From contig JAZQMC010000001.1 in assembly GCA_045543095.1 (NCBI GenBank), positions 1 to 64,000 of the forward strand: a stretch of DNA of 64,000 bases, given 5' to 3'. Of this stretch, positions 51,213 through 58,257 are shown piece by piece. Position numbers and translations under genes: made by a program. The notes under the pieces were generated by a model. That model ran no database searches. It was not told where the DNA came from and saw only the letters and a list, made by a program, of their open reading frames with translations. Source of the DNA: Fimenecus sp045543095 (GTDB taxonomy: Bacteria > Bacillota > Clostridia > Oscillospirales > Acutalibacteraceae). Each line of letters starts with the position of its first letter. Positions within the stretch are counted from its first letter, which is position 1.

Positions 51213-52310
51213 CTATCTCTGTACTCTTGCACCCGCACCGCTAACAATAGCATTAACTTCTTTAAGTGAAGCCATTGATGTATCACCTGGTGTTGTCATT
51301 GCAAGTGCACCGTGAGCAACGCCGTAGTTAACTGCGGTCTGTGCGTCTTCTGTTGTCATAAGGCCGTAAATAAGACCTGATGCGAATGAGTCGCCGCCAC
51401 CAACACGGTCAAGGATTTCAAGACCAGGGAGTTCAAGTCCCTTATGAACCTTGCCGTCTGCATAACAGATTGCAGACCAATCGTTAACTGTTGCAGTTTT
51501 AACTGTACGAAGAGTTGTTGCGATAACTTTAAAGTTAGGATAAACCTTAACAACATCTTCAAGCATCTTATAGTAGCCCTCAATATTGAGTTCCTTAAGA
51601 TTTTCATCGTTTCCTTCGATTTCAAAGCCAAGACATGCTGTGAAATCTTCTTCGTTACCAATCATAACGTCGATATATTTTGCAATTTCCTTATTAACTT
51701 CCTGTGCTTTTGCCTTACCGCCGATATCATTCCAGAGTGACGGACGGTAGTTAAGGTCATAAGATACGATTGTGCCGTATTTCTTTGCAGTTTTAACTGC
51801 TTCAATTGCTACTTCTGCAGTTGACTCTGAAAGTGCGGCGAAAATACCACCTGTATGAAGCCAACGAACACCGAGAGTACCGAAAATGTAATCCCAGTCA
51901 ATGTCCCCTGCTTTAAGCTGGGAAATTGCAGTATTGCCACGGTCAGAAACACCGACTGCACCACGGATACCGTATCCGCGTTCTGTAAAGTTAAGACCGT
52001 TTCTTACAGTTCTGCCGATACCGTCATATTTAACCCATTTGATAAGAGAAGTATCAACGCCACCCTGCATAATAAAGTCCTCTAAAAGACGACCAACCTC
52101 GTTGTCAGCAAAAGCAGTAACAACTGCAGTTTTCATACCGAAGCAACGACGAAGTCCACGAGCAACGTTATATTCACCGCCACCTTCCCAAGCACGGAAT
52201 GAACGAGCAGTTTTAATTCTGCCCTCGCCTGGGTCAAGACGAAGCATAATTTCACCAAGTGAAATCATATCAAACATACAATCTTCTTTTTTTCTGAGAT
52301 TTAAGTTCAT
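51213..52310 (-). CDS. kdgK: 2-keto-3-deoxygluconate kinase (PfkB family)
   Basis: Phosphorylates KDG to KDPG. The 365-residue PfkB/ribokinase-fold protein shows MISLGEIMLRLDPGEGRIKT near the start, EGGGEYNVARGLRRCFGMKT, YDLNYRPSLWNDIGGKAKAQ, IGNEEDFTACLG, and the C-terminal RVGGGDSFASGLIYGLM with the catalytic Asp in the GGGD anion hole. GGAGG lies before the ATG at 52310. The position between the mannonate oxidoreductase and KDPG aldolase genes supports the substrate. Confidence 0.9.
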   Translation of the reverse strand: MNLNLRKKEDCMFDMISLGEIMLRLDPGEGRIKTARSFRAWEGGGEYNVARGLRRCFGMKTAVVTAFADNEVGRLLEDFIMQGGVDTSLIKWVKYDGIGRTVRNGLNFTERGYGIRGAVGVSDRGNTAISQLKAGDIDWDYIFGTLGVRWLHTGGIFAALSESTAEVAIEAVKTAKKYGTIVSYDLNYRPSLWNDIGGKAKAQEVNKEIAKYIDVMIGNEEDFTACLGFEIEGNDENLKELNIEGYYKMLEDVVKVYPNFKVIATTLRTVKTATVNDWSAICYADGKVHKGLELPGLEILDRVGGGDSFASGLIYGLMTTEDAQTAVNYGVAHGALAMTTPGDTSMASLKEVNAIVSGAGARVQR

Positions 52311-52353
52311 ATATATACCTCCAAATTGCTATAACGGAAAAAATAGCCACTGA

Positions 52354-53202
52354 TTAAACACCTGAATAAGCTGAAAAACCACCGTCAACGCAAATGCTTG
52401 TACCTGTGATAAAGCTTGAGTATGCTTCGTCGCAAAGGAAAAGAAGTGCACCTGTAAGCTCTTCTGACTCACCAAATCTCTTCATAGGTGTTGCGTTGAG
52501 AATTTTATTTGTACGGGCTGTTGGTGTGCCGTCTTCATTCCAGAGGAGAGCTTTATTCTGGTTTGTTGAGAAGAATCCGGGAGCAATAGCATTTACACGA
52601 ATACCAACGTCTGCAAAGTGAACTGCCATAAACTCTGTGAAGTTCTTAACTGCGGCTTTTGCTGCTGAATATGCCGGAATTTTTGTAAGAGGACGATAAG
52701 CATTCATTGATGTAATATTGATAATGCAGGTGTTCTCTTTTTCAGCCATATCGCGTGCAAAAACCTGTGTAGGAATAAGTGTGCCAAGGAAATTGAGATT
52801 GAATACAAATGAAATTCCGTTTGCATCAAGGTCAAAGAATGTCTTGATGTTTTCGTCCTTTTCAATAAGGTCAATCTTTTCAAGAGTTTCTTTTGTTGTT
52901 GTGCCCTTGGGGTTATTACCGCCTGCACCGTTAAGAAGAATATCGCAAGTTCCGAGTTTCTCATTGATTATATTGCGAGCATTCTCCATACTCTCTTTTT
53001 CAAGAACATTACAACCAACCGCAATAGCCACACCGCCGTCAGCAACGATTTCGTCAGCAACTTTCTGTGCCGCTGCTTCATTTAAGTCAAGGATTGCAAC
53101 CTTAACACCCTGCTTTGCAAGTGATTTTGCGAAATCTGCACAAAGAACTCCGCCACCACCTGTAACTACTGCTACTCTGCCTTTTAAATTCTCGTGTACC
53201 AT
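52354..53202 (-). CDS. D-mannonate oxidoreductase (SDR-type fructuronate reductase)
   Basis: Interconverts fructuronate and D-mannonate with NAD(H). It is a 282-residue short-chain dehydrogenase: GRVAVVTGGGGVLCADFAKS (nucleotide site), NGAGGNNPKGTTTKETLEKI, ITSMNAYRPLTKIPAYSAAK with the Ser-Tyr-Lys catalytic set, VNAIAPGFFSTNQNKALLW and CVDGGFSAYSGV. The unusually long loop after NNPKGT is typical of mannonate oxidoreductases of this SDR group, which replace UxuB in Firmicutes. It follows uxuA, separated by a structured 161-base interval. Confidence 0.88.
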   Translation of the reverse strand: MVHENLKGRVAVVTGGGGVLCADFAKSLAKQGVKVAILDLNEAAAQKVADEIVADGGVAIAVGCNVLEKESMENARNIINEKLGTCDILLNGAGGNNPKGTTTKETLEKIDLIEKDENIKTFFDLDANGISFVFNLNFLGTLIPTQVFARDMAEKENTCIINITSMNAYRPLTKIPAYSAAKAAVKNFTEFMAVHFADVGIRVNAIAPGFFSTNQNKALLWNEDGTPTARTNKILNATPMKRFGESEELTGALLFLCDEAYSSFITGTSICVDGGFSAYSGV

Positions 53203-53209
53203 AGTATAA

Positions 53210-53370
53210 TTCCATAGCCTTTCCAGCTACATATTATTTAATAAACATCACATTTAATCCTTGTTGTAGCTGGACAAGGCGTGATGGAATTTTAGTCCAT
53301 CTCAAAATTTGGATTTATACAAATTTTGAGGGACATATAATCTACAAATAGCGTGTTTACACGCTATTTG
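53210..53370 (-). promoter_or_regulatory. Three stem-loops between uxuA and the mannonate oxidoreductase gene
   Basis: Hairpin 1: CAAATAGCGTG/CACGCTATTTG, 53345-53370, containing the uxuA stop codon. Hairpin 2: CTCAAAATTTG/CAAATTTTGAG, 53301-53330. Hairpin 3: an imperfect 20-bp stem, 53210-53231 with 53265-53289 (TTCCAT, GCCTT, CCAGCTACA and their complements). None is followed by a T run on the minus strand, so these look like mRNA processing or stability elements, or a regulatory leader, rather than plain terminators. Confidence 0.6.
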
Positions 53371-54410
53371 TTTCCTTTCTCAACTGCTTCAAATAAGCCG
53401 TTTATGTATGTAGCACCAAGTGCTCTGTCAAAAAGTCCGTAACCGGGTTTTCCTGTTTCGCCCCAAATCATTCTGCCGTGGTCAGGACGAACATAACCAT
53501 CAAAGCCTGTATCTACAAGTGCTTTAACAACCTCATACATATCAAGACTACCGCAATCTGAAAGATGTCCGCTTTCTTCAAAGCTTCCGTCCTCCATAAT
53601 CAAAATGTTTCTGATATGCATAAATGCAATTCGGTTCATTGCACTATATTTTCTAATCATTTTTACTACGTCATTTGATTTTGCACAACCTAAGGAGCCT
53701 GTGCAAAGGCAAAGACTGTTTGCTTCACTATCCACAAGTTTTAACATTCTGTCAATGTTTTCTTCGCAAGTGATAATTCTCGGAATACCAAAAATCGGAT
53801 ATGGCGGGTCATCAGGATGAATTGCCATTTTAACGCCACATTCTTCGGCAACAGGAATAACTTTTTTAAGGAATTTTTCAAGATTTTTCCAAAGTCCCTC
53901 TTCGCCGAGTTCACCATAAGCTGAAATTAACTCTCTGACTTCTTCCTGTGTGTAGCTTGAATCCCAACCGGGAAGATGAATATCATCTTTGAGTGGGTCA
54001 AGACCTTTCATCTGTTCCCAATACATAACAAGACTTGTTGAGCCATCCTCTGCCTCTTTATCAAGCTGTGTACGAGTCCAGTCAAAAACCGGCATAAAGT
54101 TATATGTTACGCATTTAACGCCATATTTTGCACAACGGCGGATATTTTCACAATAAACCTCTAAAAGCTCGTCAACATTATCTCTGCCAAGCTTAATGTT
54201 TTCGTGCACGGGAATTGATTCGACAACGTCAAAAACAAGACCGTTTTCCTCGCATTGTTTTACCATTTTCTCGATTGACTCTTCCGGCCAAACCTCACCC
54301 GGTTTTACATCATAAACGGCACTAACAATGCTTTTCATATTTGGAATCTGACGAATGTATTGCAACGAAATGGGGTCACTTTCGCCATACCAACGGAATG
54401 ACATTTTCAT
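53364..54410 (-). CDS. uxuA: Mannonate dehydratase
   Basis: Dehydrates D-mannonate to 2-keto-3-deoxygluconate. The 348-residue metal-dependent TIM-barrel enzyme begins KMSFRWYGESDPISLQYIRQ and shows IPVHENIKLGRD, CVTYNFMPVFDWTRT, GVKMAIHPDDPPYPIFGIPR, LCLCTGSLG, FMHIRNI, FEESGHLSDCGSLDMYEVVK and VRPDHGRMIWGETGKPGYGL, all UxuA hallmarks. It heads the operon uxuA-SDR-kdgK-(DUF559)-kdgA. GGGAGG lies before the ATG. No uronate isomerase (UxaC) is in the window. Confidence 0.96.
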   Translation of the reverse strand: MKMSFRWYGESDPISLQYIRQIPNMKSIVSAVYDVKPGEVWPEESIEKMVKQCEENGLVFDVVESIPVHENIKLGRDNVDELLEVYCENIRRCAKYGVKCVTYNFMPVFDWTRTQLDKEAEDGSTSLVMYWEQMKGLDPLKDDIHLPGWDSSYTQEEVRELISAYGELGEEGLWKNLEKFLKKVIPVAEECGVKMAIHPDDPPYPIFGIPRIITCEENIDRMLKLVDSEANSLCLCTGSLGCAKSNDVVKMIRKYSAMNRIAFMHIRNILIMEDGSFEESGHLSDCGSLDMYEVVKALVDTGFDGYVRPDHGRMIWGETGKPGYGLFDRALGATYINGLFEAVEKGNK

Positions 54411-54442
54411 ATTTTTTTACCTCCCTATTTTTTCTGTATATT

Positions 54443-54471
54443 ATTTTATCATTGAAAAATTTTCGATTCAA
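54443..54471 (-). promoter_or_regulatory. Promoter of the uronate operon with overlapping operator-like repeat
   Basis: Minus-strand TTGAAT (54471-54466) and TAAAAT (54448-54443), 17-base spacer. An inverted repeat CATTGAA...TTCAATG (54450-54473) overlaps the -35 and spacer, a plausible repressor site. Confidence 0.65.
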
Positions 54472-54501
54472 TGTAATTTTTATTGTTGTTTTGGGATAAT
54501 T

Positions 54502-55224
54502 TTAATTCTCGTCTTTAAAATTTGCATCATCTTCCCAATACGCAACATCAAAGGGGTCTTTATCCGGGTCATAGACATCCCATAATTCGTGCTCAAACTG
54601 TTCAGGCTGTCTGGGACATTCTGCAACAGCCTCCACTTTCATTCCCCTTGACCAGATTGACGGGTCAATACGGATTGTATATCCGCAACAAGAGGGCGTT
54701 AACCACTCGTGCATTGGTGCTTCGGGAAGTGCATAAGTCTGCATAAGTGACATAATAACACCGCCGTGGGTAATAACTGCAGTATTTTTAACCCCTGCTT
54801 TGATTACGCCGTCAACAATCTTTTCAAAGCAATCACAAATTCTGTAATTAAAACGCACCTGACTGTCGCCAAAGGGTGCAGCCTTATTGGGATTTGTACC
54901 CGCTAGCCATTCTGCGAAATCTTCGTCATCCTGCAATTCTTCTGCAGTTTTGCCCTCGAATTCGCCGAAATCGTATTCTCTTAAATCATCAAGGATAATC
55001 GGATTTTTGTCGGGATAAATCGCTTGTGAGGTTTCAATACATCTCTTTAACGGACTGCAAAAAACCGCATCAACCTCGGGGTATTCGCCATAGTTTTCCA
55101 TTATATCATGAAGCTGTGCCATACCCTCTTCGCAAACAGATTCATCGGTATGACCTATATATCTGCCCTCAAGGTTTCCCTTTGTAACTGCATGGCGGAT
55201 TAAGTGAATTTGGTAAGTTTTCAT
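54502..55224 (-). CDS. Histidine phosphatase family protein (phosphoglycerate mutase-like)
   Basis: A 240-residue protein of the histidine phosphatase superfamily. HLIRHAVTKGNLEGRYIGHT near residue 6 holds the catalytic RH and the phosphate pocket; FCSPLKRCIETSQAIYP, LREYDFGEFEGKTAEEL and VITHGGVIMSL with the second catalytic His complete the site. Relatives include GpmB and cobalamin-pathway CobC; no such context is present, so the substrate is unknown. I start at ATG 55224 with AGGAG upstream. It is divergent from an XRE regulator gene. Confidence 0.88.
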   Translation of the reverse strand: MKTYQIHLIRHAVTKGNLEGRYIGHTDESVCEEGMAQLHDIMENYGEYPEVDAVFCSPLKRCIETSQAIYPDKNPIILDDLREYDFGEFEGKTAEELQDDEDFAEWLAGTNPNKAAPFGDSQVRFNYRICDCFEKIVDGVIKAGVKNTAVITHGGVIMSLMQTYALPEAPMHEWLTPSCCGYTIRIDPSIWSRGMKVEAVAECPRQPEQFEHELWDVYDPDKDPFDVAYWEDDANFKDEN

Positions 55225-55243
55225 ATTGTAACTCCTGAAAATT

Positions 55244-55255
55244 TGTGAATTCACA
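55244..55255. promoter_or_regulatory. Palindrome between the phosphatase and XRE regulator genes
   Basis: TGTGAATTCACA is a perfect 12-base palindrome, and GAATTC recurs at 55273-55278 about 20 bases away. It is a plausible operator for the adjacent XRE protein. Confidence 0.4.
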
Positions 55256-55269
55256 CAATATACAAATTG

Positions 55270-55298
55270 TTGAATTCAGTATATAATTTTAATACATT
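55270..55298 (+). promoter_or_regulatory. Promoter of the XRE regulator gene
   Basis: TTGAAT (55270-55275) and TACATT (55293-55298), 17-base spacer; AAAAGGTG and the ATG at 55319 follow. Confidence 0.5.
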
Positions 55299-55318
55299 CT
55301 GTATAAAAAGGTGATTTT

Positions 55319-55942
55319 ATGAGTACTCCTATTTCTGCAAGACTTGTGTCCTTAAGAAAAGAGAAGAATTTAAGCCAGAAAGAAGTCGCAACGGCACTTG
55401 GGGTTTCACAAGGGCTTTTATCCCACTATGAAAAAGGAATCCGCGAATGCGGGCTTGATTTTTTATGCCGTGCTGCAACCTTTTACGATGTGAGCTCGGA
55501 CTATCTTTTAGGCCTTTCTGACACTAAAATGATGTCGGATGCTCTTTTTGTAGAAGACGAAATCCCACAGGACAGCGAAATGAGAATGAGTACGATTTTC
55601 CGTTCATCAGTTTATCTTCTTGACCGTTTGGGAACCTTCGGCAGAAGCAGTGCTGCCAAAATAAGAGCAATTTATGTTCTCACAATTTATAAAATTTATC
55701 TTTCTGCACTTTCTCAAGGTGCTTTGCCCAACCACGAGTTAGCAAAAAAAGATTTATCGCCATATCTTTCATCAACAACCATTGACAGTATTATCAACAG
55801 TTTAAACTTTGAGGGCGATGCAAAGCCCAAACGAAGTGAGCATCTGCCAAAGGCAATGGATACAATTATAAGAGAAGCAACTAAAATTATTGACAAAGAA
55901 GTTGCAAGAATAAACCGAATTGTCAACCGCCAATCAAAGTAA
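55319..55942 (+). CDS. XRE family transcriptional regulator
   Basis: A 207-residue protein with an N-terminal HTH (residues 7-62; LVSLRKEKNLSQKEVATALG, then SQGLLSHYEKGIRECGL) and a helical C-terminal part of about 130 residues with no recognised ligand domain (SSVYLLDRLGTFGRSSAAKI, ending ATKIIDKEVARINRIVNRQ). The form is that of monocistronic clostridial regulators. Targets are unknown; the divergent phosphatase gene is a candidate. Its 3' end overlaps rsmI by nine bases. Confidence 0.88.
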   Translation: MSTPISARLVSLRKEKNLSQKEVATALGVSQGLLSHYEKGIRECGLDFLCRAATFYDVSSDYLLGLSDTKMMSDALFVEDEIPQDSEMRMSTIFRSSVYLLDRLGTFGRSSAAKIRAIYVLTIYKIYLSALSQGALPNHELAKKDLSPYLSSTTIDSIINSLNFEGDAKPKRSEHLPKAMDTIIREATKIIDKEVARINRIVNRQSK

Positions 55943-56758
55943 TTCTTTATAAATTACGCTTTTCTTAAAGCCTGTTTCGGCGGCAACTGTTTTTGACGCT
56001 TCGTTTACGCTGACACCTTTATTTACAAGTTCTTTTGCTAAACCTACAGCCTCTTCTAATGTGAGGGGCTGTTTTTCTTTTATCTTTTCTGCTCCCGCTA
56101 ATATGAGCACATATTCACCGCGGGGATTTTCTGTTTCATAATATTCGATTGCTTTTTTAAGGCTTGTCCTAAATACAGTTTCGTGAATTTTTGTAAGTTC
56201 ACGCACTAAGGCGATTTCACGGTCACCGAAATATGCATACATATCATTGAGCGTAGCTTTTAATTTGTGAGGTGCTTCGTAAAAAATCATTGTTCGGGTT
56301 TCGTTTTTAAGCTCTTCAAGATGTTCTTTACGGCTTGGCTTGTTTGTGCTTAAAAAGCCCTCAAAAGTAAATCTACCGCTTTCCATTCCGCTGACCGCAA
56401 GGGCAGTTGCAAAGGCGGTTGGTCCGGGCACAGATTCAACCGGAATCCCGTTTTCGTGGCAAAGATAGACCAAATCTTGTCCCGGGTCAGAAATACAGGG
56501 CATACCCGCATCAGTTACGATTGCGCAGGTTTCGCCCTCAAGAATTCTTTTAACAATTATTTCGCCTTTTTCTCGGCGGTTATGCTCAAAATAACTGATT
56601 AAAGGCTTTTTTATATCAAAGTAATTAAGTAGTTTTGAAGTAACGCGAGTATCCTCGGCGGCGATAAAATCAACGCTTGATAAAGTATCTTTCGCTCTCG
56701 GAGAAAAATCGGACAAATTGCCGATGGGTGTGCCCACAACATAAAGTTTACCGCTCAT
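55934..56758 (-). CDS. rsmI: 16S rRNA (cytidine(1402)-2'-O)-methyltransferase
   Basis: Methylates the ribose of C1402 in the 16S rRNA decoding centre with S-adenosylmethionine. The 274-residue tetrapyrrole-methylase-fold protein shows GKLYVVGTPIGNLSDFSPRA at the start, AEDTRVTSKLLNYF, IVTDAGMPCISDPGQDLV, PGPTAFATALAVSGM and FEGFLS, then the C-terminal helical region. It follows the TrmN6-like gene by 11 bases, the usual Firmicutes pair (yabB-yraL order). Confidence 0.95.
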   Translation of the reverse strand: MSGKLYVVGTPIGNLSDFSPRAKDTLSSVDFIAAEDTRVTSKLLNYFDIKKPLISYFEHNRREKGEIIVKRILEGETCAIVTDAGMPCISDPGQDLVYLCHENGIPVESVPGPTAFATALAVSGMESGRFTFEGFLSTNKPSRKEHLEELKNETRTMIFYEAPHKLKATLNDMYAYFGDREIALVRELTKIHETVFRTSLKKAIEYYETENPRGEYVLILAGAEKIKEKQPLTLEEAVGLAKELVNKGVSVNEASKTVAAETGFKKSVIYKELL

Positions 56759-56769
56759 TGTTTTTCTCC

Positions 56770-57513
56770 TTACTTTCTGTATTTTTCTGTTATAGCGAGC
56801 ATTTCGTCGCTTAATGTTCCGTCTTGATTATATGCCACTAAGCTTGCCTCGACCTTTAAACCGTTTTTTGCTCCCCGTTTACCCTCAATGAGCACAAGCC
56901 ACGGCTGAGTGTCACCTTTTTTAGATACAAAGCGAAGTTTTTTCGGCTCAATTCCGTTATTTCGCATTGCCACCATAGCATCAAAAACTCTTTCAGGGCG
57001 GTGGCAAATGCAGAATTTACCGCCGAAACGCAGAAGTCTTGAAGCACTTTTTGCAATATCCTCAATATTGCAGGCGATTTCGTGACGGGCAAGAGTTGCA
57101 CCCTCATCATCGTTCTTAATTCCGCCACCTGCGATTTTATAAGGCGGATTCATTGTTACCAAATCATAAGTACCTGCCTCAAAATCACCTATATTTTTCA
57201 AATCTATATTATGAACTTTAATTTTATCTGTATTGTTTAGTGCCAATGAACGATTTATCTGCTCGCAAGCATTCGCCTGAATTTCAACCGCATCAATGCT
57301 CTTACATTTGCCGTCGCGAAGCCATAAAAACGGGATTATTCCGCAACCTGAACCAAAATCACAGGCAATATCATATTTTTTAGGGCTTGCAAATGAGGCT
57401 AAAAGCATAGCGTCAGTACCGAAAGTGTGTTGCTTTGAAACTACAAGACCTACACCCTCACCCAAATCCTCAATATGCTCGCCGTCAAAAAGCACGATAT
57501 TATCAATCAACAT
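56770..57513 (-). CDS. tRNA1(Val) (adenine(37)-N6)-methyltransferase-like protein
   Basis: A 247-residue SAM-dependent methyltransferase of the TrmN6/YabB family. DFGSGCGIIPFLW near residue 53 is the SAM loop, VEIQANACEQINRSL the acidic loop, and VTMNPPYKIAGGG the NPPY catalytic motif for adenine N6. HEIACNIEDIAKSASRLLRF and KGDTQPWLVLIEGKRGAKNG are family blocks. I start at ATG 57513 with GAGGA upstream, overlapping the end of the MgtC gene by 11 bases. Confidence 0.9.
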   Translation of the reverse strand: MLIDNIVLFDGEHIEDLGEGVGLVVSKQHTFGTDAMLLASFASPKKYDIACDFGSGCGIIPFLWLRDGKCKSIDAVEIQANACEQINRSLALNNTDKIKVHNIDLKNIGDFEAGTYDLVTMNPPYKIAGGGIKNDDEGATLARHEIACNIEDIAKSASRLLRFGGKFCICHRPERVFDAMVAMRNNGIEPKKLRFVSKKGDTQPWLVLIEGKRGAKNGLKVEASLVAYNQDGTLSDEMLAITEKYRK

Positions 57514-58237
57514 AAATATCCTCAACATCCTCCATACTTCTTACGGTTGTAATCATAAGAGCAAGGGCATCGTCATTTTTAGGGAATACAAGCGCCTTGA
57601 TAACCGAAGTATCTTTACGACGCTTGAATTTTACATCTTTAGCCTCGGTGTAGACAACCTCCATTGAGTGAATTGTTCCACCGCATTGTTTAATCGTTTT
57701 TGTAATTAAAGGAATCTGTGTTCCCACATCTTTGATTTCAATAAAGAGAAGCTTACCCGCAGAACCACGCACAATAAATCTTTTAAGAGAATTAAGTGTA
57801 AGATAAATTACAAGGGTTGCCACAAGTCCGCCCACAATAAAACCCGAACCAACCGCAATACCTATGCACGAAACCGCCCAAAGAGAAGCAGCCGTTGTAA
57901 GTCCTTTAACAGAAAACCCTTCACGGAGAATTGTGCCCGCACCCAAGAAACCGATACCGCTTAAAACCTGTGCACTCATTCTTGTAACATCGGTCGTGAG
58001 CCCTTGTTCCTTTGCAATATAAACTGATGTGAGCATTACAAGTGCCGAGCCAACGGACACAAGAATATGAGTTCTGAAGCCTGCGGGACGGTGTGAATGC
58101 TCACGCTCAAAGCCGATAATACCGCTTAAAAGTGCCGCGAGCCCGATTTTTACGATTGCGTCAACAGTATAACGCACTTCATCAAATGCCCAACACCATT
58201 CGGCCGCATTCTTCAACCATTCCCAAAATTCTGCCAA
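57503..58237 (-). CDS. MgtC/SapB family membrane protein
   Basis: A 244-residue protein with about five N-terminal helices and a C-terminal ACT-like cytoplasmic domain. GIIGFEREHSHRPAGFRTHI near residue 40, SVGSALVMLTS, RMSAQVLSGIGFLGAGTILR and KGLTTAASLWAVSCIGIAVG are the conserved MgtC segments. Family members have been linked to Mg2+ limitation and to control of P-type ATPases. Here the neighbour 20 bases upstream is a degenerate P-type-ATPase-like protein, a pairing worth noting. Confidence 0.9.
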   Translation of the reverse strand: MAEFWEWLKNAAEWCWAFDEVRYTVDAIVKIGLAALLSGIIGFEREHSHRPAGFRTHILVSVGSALVMLTSVYIAKEQGLTTDVTRMSAQVLSGIGFLGAGTILREGFSVKGLTTAASLWAVSCIGIAVGSGFIVGGLVATLVIYLTLNSLKRFIVRGSAGKLLFIEIKDVGTQIPLITKTIKQCGGTIHSMEVVYTEAKDVKFKRRKDTSVIKALVFPKNDDALALMITTVRSMEDVEDIYVD

Positions 58238-58257
58238 CAGAACTCAACTCCTAAAAA

